Under the pieces are notes generated by a model, which was given only the letters and a program-made list of their open reading frames with translations, was not told where the DNA came from and did not search any database. Shown here in pieces: positions 55,935 through 63,931 of a stretch of DNA of 64,000 bases. Each line of letters begins with the position of its first letter. Position 1 is the stretch's first letter. The translations under genes were made by a program, and so were the position numbers. Origin of the DNA: SCGC-AG-212-J23 sp036406675 (GTDB taxonomy: Bacteria; Pseudomonadota; Gammaproteobacteria; Burkholderiales; SG8-39); assembly GCA_036406675.1 (NCBI GenBank), contig DASXAO010000114.1, forward strand, positions 11,840-75,839, written 5' to 3'.

Positions 55935-57394
55935 CCGATGAGTTGCGCTGCGCGCCGGTACCAGTCGACGAGGTACGGCGGAATGTAAAGGCCGAGCAGC
56001 AGCACGATCGCGAGATGGGCGAACACGGTGGTGAGCGCCGGCCGGTGCGGCAACCGCGAAGACGCGGGCGAGCCGCTCATTTCTCCAAACACCATGGCCT
56101 GCACCTTGCCGAAGATGGCGGCGAAGGAGACGCCGAGCGACACCAGCAGGATGGGCGCGGCCCAGGGCTGCTGCGCGATGGCCGTCGTGAGGATCAGGAA
56201 TTCGCTCGCGAAGACGCCGAACGGCGGCAGGCCGAGGATCGCCACTGCGCCGAGCATCATGCCCCAGCCGAGCGCGGGGCTCACGCGCACGAGGCCGCGA
56301 ATTCCCTCCATGAGCTGGGTGCCGCTTTTCTGGGCGGCGTGGCCGACGGTGAAGAAGATCGCGCTCTTGGTGAGCGAGTGCACCGTCATGTGCAAGAGCC
56401 CCGCGAAGCTCGCCACCGGCCCCCCCACGCCGAAGGCGAAGGTGACGAGGCCCATGTGCTCGATCGAGGAGTAGGCGAACATGCGCTTGATGTCGCGCTG
56501 GCGCGAGAGGAAAAACGCCGCCACCGCCACCGACAGCAGGCCGAAGCCGGTGAGCAGCGCCCCGGCGAAGGGACGCTCGAGCGCGCCGTCGGTGATCACC
56601 TTGAAGCGGATGAGCGCGTACAGCGCGACGTTGAGGAGCAATCCCGAGAGCACCGCCGAGATCGGCGTCGGGCCTTCGGCGTGCGCGTCGGGCAGCCAGT
56701 TGTGCAGCGGCACCAGCCCGACCTTGGTGCCGTAGCCCACCAGCAGGAAGACGAACGCAATCGACATCACCGTCGGCTCGAGCCCGGCCTTGACCGAATC
56801 GAGGTGCGTCCACAGCAGCGCCGTCATTCCCGAGCCGAGGATGCGCTCGGCGGCGAAGTACACCAGGATCGTGCCGAAGAGGGCCTGCGCGATGCCGACT
56901 CCGCACAGGATGAAGTACTTCCAGGCCGCCTCGAGCGAGGCGTGCGTGCGGTACAGCGCGACCAGCAGCACGGTGGTGAGCGTGGCCGCCTCCATCGCTA
57001 CCCACATCACGCCCAGGTTGTTGGTGGTGAGCACGAGCAGCATGGTGAAGCAGAAGAGCTGGTACATGGCGTGGTACAGGCGCATGCCGGCATCGGTCAC
57101 GCGGCCGTGCGAGCGCTCGATGCGCATGTAGGGGCGCGAAAAAAGCGACGTCGTCATCGAGACGAACGCGGTCAGCGCGACCAGGAACACGTTCAGCGAG
57201 TCGACGAAAAACTGCTCCTCGAGCGCGCTGATCGATCCTTCCTCGATCACCCGCTTGACGAGGAGCGCGGCGGCGCCGAAGGTGACAATCGAGACCGCGG
57301 CGTTGACCTCGGGCGCGTAGCGGCGGTGCCCGACCAGCGCGAGCAGCGCGCCGCCGGCGAGCGGCGCGACCAGGACCGCGGCCTCCGCGCCCAT
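55931..57394 (-). CDS. hyfF: HyfF-like antiporter subunit of the Ehr complex
   Basis: Proton- or sodium-translocating membrane subunit of the NuoL/M/N-Mrp family, 487 aa, about 14 helices. Conserved landmarks include VMWVAMEAATLTTVLLVALYRTH (ion-path Glu), VGYGTKVGLVPLHNWLPDAHAEGPTPISAVLSG and FAYSSIEHMGLVTFAFGVGG. The start ATG 57394 overlaps the hyfE stop as ATGA. Confidence 0.92.
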   Translation of the reverse strand: MGAEAAVLVAPLAGGALLALVGHRRYAPEVNAAVSIVTFGAAALLVKRVIEEGSISALEEQFFVDSLNVFLVALTAFVSMTTSLFSRPYMRIERSHGRVTDAGMRLYHAMYQLFCFTMLLVLTTNNLGVMWVAMEAATLTTVLLVALYRTHASLEAAWKYFILCGVGIAQALFGTILVYFAAERILGSGMTALLWTHLDSVKAGLEPTVMSIAFVFLLVGYGTKVGLVPLHNWLPDAHAEGPTPISAVLSGLLLNVALYALIRFKVITDGALERPFAGALLTGFGLLSVAVAAFFLSRQRDIKRMFAYSSIEHMGLVTFAFGVGGPVASFAGLLHMTVHSLTKSAIFFTVGHAAQKSGTQLMEGIRGLVRVSPALGWGMMLGAVAILGLPPFGVFASEFLILTTAIAQQPWAAPILLVSLGVSFAAIFGKVQAMVFGEMSGSPASSRLPHRPALTTVFAHLAIVLLLGLYIPPYLVDWYRRAAQLIG

Positions 57395-58056
57395 CACTGC
57401 TCCCTCAGCCGCTCGAGGTGGCGCGTGTCCACCGAATCGAAGCGGCTGCGGATCTGGAACAGGAACACGCCCAGGATGAGCGAGGCCACCAGCACGTCGA
57501 GCGCAATGCCGAGCTCCACCACCATCGGCATGCCGTACACGGTCGCGGTGGCGGCGAAGAACAGGCCGTTTTCCATCGCCAGGAACGCCACCACCTGGGG
57601 CACCGCCTTGGAGCGCGTGATCATCATCAGGAACGAAAGCAGCACCGAGGCGAGCGCGATGCCGAGCGTCGAGCGCGTCACCGTGCCGGCGAGGAGCGAG
57701 ATCGGCGCCGCGAGGTTGAACGCGAGGATCACGAGCACCAGCCCGAAGATCATGAGGGTCGGGATGTTGACCAGCGTCTCCACATCCCACTTGACGTTGA
57801 GCCGCGTGATCAGCCGGTGCAGGATCCACGGCAGCAGGAACACCTTGAGGAGGAGCGTGACCGCCGCGGACCAGTAGAGGTGGGTCTGTCCGGTGATCAT
57901 GGCCACCGCCACCGTGGCCATGAAGAGGACGAGCCCCTGGGCGGCGAAAAGGTTGATGAGGGAGAGGATGCGCCGCTGCGACAGCATGGCGAAGGCGAGC
58001 AGCAGCAGCACCGCGGCGAGAAGGTTGACGAGCTGCGGTCCGTAGTGGGCGACCAT
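57394..58056 (-). CDS. hyfE: HyfE-like membrane subunit of the Ehr complex
   Basis: A 220-residue membrane protein with about six helices, related to NuoK-like HyfE (hydrogenase-4 component E). SLINLFAAQGLVLFMATVAVA, WILHRLITRLNVKWDVET and FLAMENGLFFAATATVYGMPMVVELGIALDVLVA are characteristic; the ENGLFFA segment carries the conserved helix glutamate. It overlaps both neighbours. Confidence 0.9.
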   Translation of the reverse strand: MVAHYGPQLVNLLAAVLLLLAFAMLSQRRILSLINLFAAQGLVLFMATVAVAMITGQTHLYWSAAVTLLLKVFLLPWILHRLITRLNVKWDVETLVNIPTLMIFGLVLVILAFNLAAPISLLAGTVTRSTLGIALASVLLSFLMMITRSKAVPQVVAFLAMENGLFFAATATVYGMPMVVELGIALDVLVASLILGVFLFQIRSRFDSVDTRHLERLREQ

Positions 58057-59003
58057 CAACGCTCCAGCAGCACGTGAACCAGCAGGGCGAGCACGGCGAG
58101 CATGAACGCGGTGCCGAGGAACTCCGGGGCGCGGAAGATGCGCATCTTCGCGCTCAACATCTCGATCGCGGCGAGCGCCGCGCCGCCCGCGGCGAGCTTG
58201 GTAGCGAGCGCGGGCAGCGCGAGCACCAGCCCGAGCCAGTCGCCGCCCTGCGCCACGCCGAACGGGAGGAACAGCGCCAGGCCGATGCAGGAATAGACGA
58301 AGAGCTTGAGGCTCGCAGCCCACTCGATCATGGCGAGGTGGCGCCCCGAATACTCGAGCACCATCGCCTCGTGGATCATGGTGAGCTCCAGGTGCGTCGC
58401 GGGGTTGTCGACCGGGATGCGCGCGTTCTCGGCGAGCGATACCATGGTGAAGGCGACCCCGGCGAACGCCATGCTCGGGTAGATCACGAACTCGCGATGC
58501 GCCAGCGTCTCGACGATGGTCGAGAGCGACGTGGAGTGCGAGATGAGCGAGGCGGTGAACAGCACCATGAGCAACGCCGGCTCGGCGAGGAAGCCGACCA
58601 TCATCTCGCGGCGCGCGCCGAGGCTGCCGAACGCCGTGCCCACGTCCATCCCGGCGAGCGCGATGAAGAAACGCGCCACGGCGAGCAAGCCGACCAGCGC
58701 GATGGCGTCCGCGGCCGGGTTGAGCGGCAGGTCGGTGCCCACCGTCGGCACGATGGCCGCGGCGAGGACCAGACAGCCGAAGATGAGATACGGCGAGGCT
58801 CGGAAGAGCGAAGAGGCGTTGTGCGCCAGCACCACTTCCTTTTCGAACAGCTTCGCCAGCACGCGGTAGGGCTGGAGCAGTCCGGGTCCGCGGCGGCTCT
58901 GCATCCAGGCGCGGCACTGGTTCACCCAGCCGCTGAGCAGCGGCGCAAGCAGGATCGCGAGCACGACCTCGGTGAGCTGGGCGACCAGGCCGGAGGCGTT
59001 CAT
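58056..59003 (-). CDS. hyfC: HyfC/NuoH-like membrane subunit of the Ehr complex
   Basis: A 315-residue subunit, eight helices, of the NuoH/HycD/HyfC family that joins the peripheral and membrane arms. WVNQCRAWMQSRRGPGLLQPYRVLAKLFEKEVV, FIALAGMDVGTAFGSLGARREMMVG and ENARIPVDNPATHLELTMIHEAMVLEYSG are family landmarks with the conserved acidic loop residues. Its ATG overlaps the hyfB stop. Confidence 0.93.
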   Translation of the reverse strand: MNASGLVAQLTEVVLAILLAPLLSGWVNQCRAWMQSRRGPGLLQPYRVLAKLFEKEVVLAHNASSLFRASPYLIFGCLVLAAAIVPTVGTDLPLNPAADAIALVGLLAVARFFIALAGMDVGTAFGSLGARREMMVGFLAEPALLMVLFTASLISHSTSLSTIVETLAHREFVIYPSMAFAGVAFTMVSLAENARIPVDNPATHLELTMIHEAMVLEYSGRHLAMIEWAASLKLFVYSCIGLALFLPFGVAQGGDWLGLVLALPALATKLAAGGAALAAIEMLSAKMRIFRAPEFLGTAFMLAVLALLVHVLLER

Positions 59004-61012
59004 CGAATGAAAAAGAGCAGCACCAGCAAGGTCGCGAAGCTGTACATGAGGTACACCGAGATGCGGCCTCGCTGCAGCACGGTTACGAGCGAGGTGACGC
59101 GCTCGACCGCCCGGACGACCGGCAGGTAGAGCCAATACCACAGGCGGTCCTCCGCGCTCTCGCGGTACCGCGGCCGCGCATCGCCGGGCGAGGGCGCCTC
59201 GCCGTCGATGCGGAACACCGGGCGGAACACCACCTTCACCGGCTGGCCGAAGCCTTCGGCGCTGTCCTGCATGCGCGCGGTGAGCCACGGAAAGCCGCAG
59301 TCCCACGGCGGCGCGCGGCGCACGCGCCCGTGGTAGAGGGCGCGCACCGCGAGCCAGGTCGCGCCCACGAGGAGCACCGCCACCGCGAAGAAGAGGAGCG
59401 GGCTGTAGCTCGCGCGCTCGGCGTCGATCGGCGCGAGGAACAGCCAGCCGCTCCCGAGCCCGGCGAGCGCATAGCCCGTAAAGCGCTGCGTGACCGGCTC
59501 CAGGAGCGCGAGCACCAGCGTCGGCGCGAGGCCGAGCACCACGCATCCGGCGGCGAGCCAGACGAGCGCGCCGCGCTCCCATGGGCCGGCGTCGCGCGCT
59601 TCGGAGGCACGGGCGTCGCGCGGCTGGCCGAGGAACACCACGCCGAAGAACTTGACCATGACGTAGCCGGAGAGCGCCGCCGCCAGCGCCACGGCGGCGC
59701 CCGCCACCGGCACGATCATGTTGACGTAGCCTTGCGGCAGCCCCGGCGTGAAGAGAAACGCCTGCAGCAGCAGCCACTCCGAGACGAAGCCGTTGAGCGG
59801 CGGTAGCCCGGCGATCGCCGCCGAGCCGATGAGCGCGCACCAGGCGACCCAGGGCATGCGGTGGATCAGTCCTCCCAGCCGCCCCAGGCTGCGCTCGCTC
59901 GTCGCGTGCAGCACCGAGCCCGTGGCGAGGAACAGCAGCCCCTTGAAGAAAGCGTGATTCAGGCAGTGGTAGAGCGCGGCCGTCAGCGCGAGCGCTGCGA
60001 TGCTGCCCATGCCGAAGCCGCGAAAAAGCAGCGCCAGGCCGAAGCCCGCGACGATGAGCCCGATGTTCTCGATCGAAGAGTAGGCGAGCAAGCGCTTCAT
60101 GTCGCTCTGCGTCGCGGCGAAGATCACGCCGAAGAGGGCGCTCGCGAGACCCACGACCAGCGCGACCACGCCCCACCACCACAGCGGAAACCCGATGAGG
60201 TCGAGGGTCACCCGCATCAGTCCGTAAACGGCCGTCTTGAGCATCACTGCCGACAGGAGGGCCGACACCGGCGAGGGCGCGGCTGGGTGCGCCTCCGGCA
60301 GCCACACGTGCAGCGGCACCAGGCCGGCCTTGGCGCCGAAGCCGGCGAGCGCGAGGGCGAAGGCAACGCTGCCCCAGCCTGCGGGCTGCTGCAGCGCGCG
60401 CATCGCGTCGAACCTGTAATCGCCGGTGCCGGCCTGCAGGGCGCCGAAGCACAGGAGGATCGAAATCGCCCCGAGGTGCGCGATCAGAAGATAGAGGTAA
60501 CCCGCGCGCCGGATCTCGGCGTGGCGGTGGTCGCTCGTCACGAGAAAGAACGAGGCGAGCGCCATGGTTTCCCACGCCACCATGAAGAAGTAGGCGTCGT
60601 CGGCAACGAGGACCAGCGCCATGCTCGCGAGGAATACGTGGTGGCACAGGCACTGCACGCCGGGCGCAGTCTCCGCGCCGTGGCGCAGGTAGCCCGTCGT
60701 GTACACCGACACGCCGGCCGCGACCGAGGCGAGGAGCAGGAGGAAGAAGGCCGAGAGCGCGTCGAGGCGTGCATGGAACGGCAGGCCGGGAAGGCCGAGC
60801 GGAAGCACCCGCGTGCTCTCGGCATCGCCTACGGAGGCGAGCGCCGTCACGCCGAGCGCGAGGCCGACCAGGGCGCCCGCCGGGTACAGCGCGCGCGCCA
60901 GGCGCAGGCTTCCCGGCGCGGCCAGGGCTGCCGCGCCGAGGACGAGCCAGGCGCCCGCCGCGGCGAGCACGGCGTCGACCGCGGACAGCCAGCCGCCCAG
61001 GGGGAATCCCAT
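59000..61012 (-). CDS. hyfB: HyfB-like antiporter subunit of the Ehr complex
   Basis: A 670-residue NuoL-family subunit, first gene of the leftward operon. VAWETMALASFFLVTSDHRH, GFGAKAGLVPLHVWLPEAHPAAPSPVSALLSAVMLK, AYSSIENIGLI and the C-terminal GFGQPVKVVFRPVF (typical of HyfB/HycC) are present. The start ATG 61012 is preferred over 61039 because MGFPLGGWLS begins the first helix. A TATAAT on the minus strand at 61022-61017 ends 4 bp before this ATG, so the message may be nearly leaderless. Confidence 0.92.
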   Translation of the reverse strand: MGFPLGGWLSAVDAVLAAAGAWLVLGAAALAAPGSLRLARALYPAGALVGLALGVTALASVGDAESTRVLPLGLPGLPFHARLDALSAFFLLLLASVAAGVSVYTTGYLRHGAETAPGVQCLCHHVFLASMALVLVADDAYFFMVAWETMALASFFLVTSDHRHAEIRRAGYLYLLIAHLGAISILLCFGALQAGTGDYRFDAMRALQQPAGWGSVAFALALAGFGAKAGLVPLHVWLPEAHPAAPSPVSALLSAVMLKTAVYGLMRVTLDLIGFPLWWWGVVALVVGLASALFGVIFAATQSDMKRLLAYSSIENIGLIVAGFGLALLFRGFGMGSIAALALTAALYHCLNHAFFKGLLFLATGSVLHATSERSLGRLGGLIHRMPWVAWCALIGSAAIAGLPPLNGFVSEWLLLQAFLFTPGLPQGYVNMIVPVAGAAVALAAALSGYVMVKFFGVVFLGQPRDARASEARDAGPWERGALVWLAAGCVVLGLAPTLVLALLEPVTQRFTGYALAGLGSGWLFLAPIDAERASYSPLLFFAVAVLLVGATWLAVRALYHGRVRRAPPWDCGFPWLTARMQDSAEGFGQPVKVVFRPVFRIDGEAPSPGDARPRYRESAEDRLWYWLYLPVVRAVERVTSLVTVLQRGRISVYLMYSFATLLVLLFFIR

Positions 61013-61059
61013 GTGAATTATATTATCATGCAATGGCAACGGTGTTATCCTAGGAGTCC
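61013..61059. promoter_or_regulatory. Divergent control region of the Ehr operon and the RHR gene
   Basis: A 47-bp AT-rich spacer in otherwise GC-rich DNA. It holds a minus-strand TATAAT (61017-61022) for hyfB and a TAGGAG ribosome site (61051-61056) for the rightward gene. Both promoters must overlap here, so a protein binding this spacer would control both. No strong inverted repeat is visible. Confidence 0.45.
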
Positions 61060-61251
61060 ATGGAACAGCGCACCGCCCGCCTCACCATCCTCGTCGATCC
61101 GCGGAAAAAGGCGCTGTTCGAGGAGCTGTGCGCGGCCGAGGACCAGACACCCTCGCAGGTGGTGCGGCGCCTGATCCGGGAATACATCGAGAAGCGCACC
61201 GGGCGGCCGTGGGAGCCGCCGGAAGCGGGAATGAAGAGTTCCCGGCGCTAG
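61060..61251 (+). CDS. Ribbon-helix-helix (CopG-like) protein
   Basis: A 63-residue protein. The strand RTARLTILVDPRKKALFEELCAAE and helix PSQVVRRLIREYIEKRTG form a ribbon-helix-helix DNA-binding fold, which acts as a dimer. A good ribosome site (TAGGAG) lies 4 bp before the ATG. It is divergent from hyfB, so it is a natural candidate for a regulator of that operon. It has no toxin partner next to it. Its TAG stop overlaps the convergent kinase stop within CTAG. Confidence 0.8.
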   Translation: MEQRTARLTILVDPRKKALFEELCAAEDQTPSQVVRRLIREYIEKRTGRPWEPPEAGMKSSRR

Positions 61252-62489
61252 GCGCGCAGGATCGCGGCGGCGATCAGCAGGCCGAGGAGCAGCGCGCCGC
61301 CGACGAGCAGCCAGTCGCGTCGCCGCCAACCGCGAAGCTCCGGCGGCTGCAGCGAGCTCATCGCCTGCGTCGCGGACACCGAATCGGACAGCGTGGTCGA
61401 GGCGCCGGTGAGCGTGGCGAGGCGCTGGGTCGCCTCCGCAGAATCGAACGACTGCGCCAGCCCGTGCGCCGGCGGATCGGTGCTTTCGCCGCGGCTCGAG
61501 TCGTCCTGCCGCGTGCGGTTCAGCGTCTGCGCCATGACGAGCGACTGGGCCTGGTTCAGGGCGAGCTCGGGATGGGTTCCGGCGGCAAGGCCGCCGGCCG
61601 CGGTGAGCCCCGCGGCGCCGAGACCGAGGGGCCGCAGCGGCTGGGTGACGGCGGCGGGCGAGGCGATCTGGCGCTCGCAGTTTCGCAGGTCGTTCGCCAG
61701 CTCCTGGGCGCTCTGGTAGCGCTCTTCAAGCGGCTTGGCGAGCATCTTGGCGACGATGAAGTTGAGCAGCTCCGGCACCGCCGGGTTTACCGCGCTCGGC
61801 GCCGGAGGCGCGAAGTTCACGATCTGGTACATGAGCGCGGTCACGTTCTCGCCGGTGAACGGCGCCGCCCCGGTGAGCGTCTCGTAGAGAATGACGCCGA
61901 GCGAGAAGATGTCGGAGCGGTGGTCGGCGCGCTTGCCGATCACCTGCTCGGGGGACATGTATTTCGGCGAGCCGAGCATCATGCCGCTCTGCGTGAGCTC
62001 GTCGGTGCTCGCGCGCATGCGCGCGATGCCGAAGTCGGTGATCTTCACGGGCCCGTCGGCGAGCACCATGATGTTGGCCGGCTTCACGTCCCGGTGCACC
62101 ACGCCGTGCTGGTGGGCATAGGCGAGGCCCTCCGCGACCTGGGCGCCGATCGAGACCGCCTGCGACACCGGCAGCGCGCGGCCTTCGGCGAGCAGCGAGC
62201 GCAGCTCCTGTCCTTCGATGAACTCCATCGCCATGTACGCGACGTTGCCTTCCTTGCCCACGTCGTAGACGGTGACGATGTTCGGATGGTTGAGGCTGCC
62301 GGCGGCGCGCGCCTCCTGGTAGAACCGCGCCTCGTACCTCTCGGCGCCGTCGCGCTCCAGCGCCATGTTGACCGTTTTCACCGCGACGGTGCGCTCGAGC
62401 GCGGTGTCGGTCGCCTTGTACACCACGCCCATCGCGCCGCGTCCGAGCTCGGACTGGATCGCGTAGCGGCCGAGCTTGCTTGCCTCCAT
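61248..62489 (-). CDS. Membrane-anchored Ser/Thr protein kinase
   Basis: Eukaryotic-like kinase of 413 aa. GRGAMGVVY P-loop (16-24), Lys38 in VAVKTV, catalytic HRDVKPAN with Asp134, DFG at 152-154 and SPKYMSPEQVIGKRADHRSDIFSLGVILYE are all intact, so it should be active. A Ser/Thr/Ala-rich juxtamembrane region follows, and one helix lies near the C-terminus (DWLLVGGALLLGLLIAAAIL) with only two residues after it. No extracellular PASTA or other sensor domain is present. It lies 17 bp downstream of the lipoprotein gene. Confidence 0.93.
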   Translation of the reverse strand: MEASKLGRYAIQSELGRGAMGVVYKATDTALERTVAVKTVNMALERDGAERYEARFYQEARAAGSLNHPNIVTVYDVGKEGNVAYMAMEFIEGQELRSLLAEGRALPVSQAVSIGAQVAEGLAYAHQHGVVHRDVKPANIMVLADGPVKITDFGIARMRASTDELTQSGMMLGSPKYMSPEQVIGKRADHRSDIFSLGVILYETLTGAAPFTGENVTALMYQIVNFAPPAPSAVNPAVPELLNFIVAKMLAKPLEERYQSAQELANDLRNCERQIASPAAVTQPLRPLGLGAAGLTAAGGLAAGTHPELALNQAQSLVMAQTLNRTRQDDSSRGESTDPPAHGLAQSFDSAEATQRLATLTGASTTLSDSVSATQAMSSLQPPELRGWRRRDWLLVGGALLLGLLIAAAILRA

Positions 62490-62506
62490 GTCCAGGGCCG
62501 CGCCGC

Positions 62507-62887
62507 CTAGCGGCCGGCCTTGACCGACCGGAAGACCCGGCCCCACATGGGGTGGTCCGCCTCCTCGGGCGCGAGGTCCATGCCGGGATCGATGGCGAGC
62601 GCCTTCTTGAACTCCTCGCGGCACTGGCGCTCGCGGCTCGAGGTGCAGTAGATGAACGCCGAGTGCTTGTAGGCATTGACCCGGTCGCGCTCGGGCAGGC
62701 CCTGCTGAATCGCGCTCTGCAGCGTCTTCAGCGACTGCTCGTACTCTCCGTCCTCGTACTGCTTCAGGCCCGTGCTCAGCGTCTGCTGCGCCTTGGTCGG
62801 CTGAAACAGCTTCTGCACTTCGCGCACCGGCTCGGTCTCGCAGCCGGCCAGCGCGGCGAGCGCGGCGAGCATCAGCAGTCGGGTCAT
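62507..62887 (-). CDS. TssQ-like TPR lipoprotein
   Basis: A 126-residue lipoprotein. The lipobox LAALAG-C16 ends a short signal peptide. The mature part is a TPR-like helical repeat (LSTGLKQYEDGEYEQSLKTLQSAIQQGL; CREEFKKALAIDPGMDLAPEEADHPMWGRVF). The pattern matches proteins annotated as TssQ-family type VI secretion-associated lipoproteins, but no other type VI gene is in this window. It overlaps the cyclase gene by 4 bp and precedes the kinase. Confidence 0.8.
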   Translation of the reverse strand: MTRLLMLAALAALAGCETEPVREVQKLFQPTKAQQTLSTGLKQYEDGEYEQSLKTLQSAIQQGLPERDRVNAYKHSAFIYCTSSRERQCREEFKKALAIDPGMDLAPEEADHPMWGRVFRSVKAGR

Positions 62888-63924
62888 TTCTGGAACCTGT
62901 GCCTTATTCTTATGGCTTCTCCGGCTTTCACGTTCACCTTTTCCACGTGGCTCGGGAACGTGGAATTGCGTAGCTCTATCGTATGCGAGCCGGCGGGAAT
63001 ATCAAGCGTGCGCAGCGGCGGGCTGACGCCGCGGCTCTTGCCGTCCACCAGCACCTCGCCCCAGGGCAGCACCGCGAGCTCGACGCGGGCCGGCTCCGCC
63101 GAGGCCGCCGGCTTGTCGCTCGAGCGCTCGGGCTTCTTCTCCAGCCGCGCCACCAGCTTCTTGTCGAACTTGCCGTCCGCCGCGGAGGCCTTGCTCGGCG
63201 CGGCGGGGGCCGAGGATTCGAGCATGGTCCTGGCGGCGACCGCGGCGCCGACCACCAGGAAAAAGGCGAGCGGCGCGGCGAGGACGGCCGAGCGGCGCAA
63301 GCCGAGCGGCCCCATGCCCGCGAGCCAGCCGCCGTCGCGCGCCTGCACCATCGACTCGGTCTGCGCCACGCGGCGCGCCATCGGCGCGCCGCCGACGACC
63401 GAATACACCTCGTGCTCGCGCACGTGCTTGTCGGTGCGCGAGCCTTCGTGGCGGAAGAGGTTCATGTAGTCGCGCGACAGGCACGACACCACCTCGTAGA
63501 AGGAGCGCGACACCAGGAGCTGGCCAGGGTCGGCGAAGCTCATCACGCGCTGCGCGACGTTGATGCCGTCGCCGATCACGTTGTCGAGGCCGTTCAGGTC
63601 CTTCATCAGCGACACCGGGCCCAGGTTGATGCCCATGCGCACCGGCAGCTCGCCGACGTTGTCGAACACTTCGAGCGCGACGTAGAGCGCGCGCTCAGGG
63701 TCACCCAGGAAAGTCACCGCCGCGCCGTCGCCGGTATCGACCACCACGCGCTCTTCGGGCTCGACGTGGTCGAGCGCGCTGGTCATCACCAGGTTGAAGA
63801 TGTTCTTCAGCCGAACCTGCTCGGCGACGTCGCGCTTCGAGTAGTCGACGATGTCGAGGAACAGCACGCTGCAGACGAGCGTGCGGCTCGTGTCGGTTCG
63901 GCTCTCGGGCGGTGTCTCGACCAT
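62884..63924 (-). CDS. Class III nucleotide cyclase with PEGA domain
   Basis: A 346-residue protein. Residues 15-180 form a class III cyclase domain: metal Asp24 in LFLDIVDYSKR, Asp66 in VDTGDGAAVTFLG, and Asn122/Arg126 in GDGINVAQRVMSFA. A single helix near 215-235 (AVLAAPLAFFLVVGAAVAA), an Ala/Lys-rich linker and a C-terminal PEGA-type beta domain (WGEVLVDGKSRGVSPPLRTLDIPAGSHTIELRN) follow. The cyclase part is cytoplasmic and the PEGA part periplasmic. The product (cAMP or cGMP) is not evident. It is the first gene of a three-gene unit. Confidence 0.88.
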   Translation of the reverse strand: MVETPPESRTDTSRTLVCSVLFLDIVDYSKRDVAEQVRLKNIFNLVMTSALDHVEPEERVVVDTGDGAAVTFLGDPERALYVALEVFDNVGELPVRMGINLGPVSLMKDLNGLDNVIGDGINVAQRVMSFADPGQLLVSRSFYEVVSCLSRDYMNLFRHEGSRTDKHVREHEVYSVVGGAPMARRVAQTESMVQARDGGWLAGMGPLGLRRSAVLAAPLAFFLVVGAAVAARTMLESSAPAAPSKASAADGKFDKKLVARLEKKPERSSDKPAASAEPARVELAVLPWGEVLVDGKSRGVSPPLRTLDIPAGSHTIELRNSTFPSHVEKVNVKAGEAIRIRHRFQK

Positions 63925-63931
63925 TCCAGAT

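Noticed and set aside
53989..61012. A functional hydrogenase-4 or formate hydrogenlyase
   Set aside because: The large subunit lacks both CxxC pairs needed for the NiFe centre and no maturation genes are nearby.
62507..62887. Evidence for a type VI secretion system
   Set aside because: Only a TssQ-like lipoprotein is present; no Tss core gene is visible in the window.
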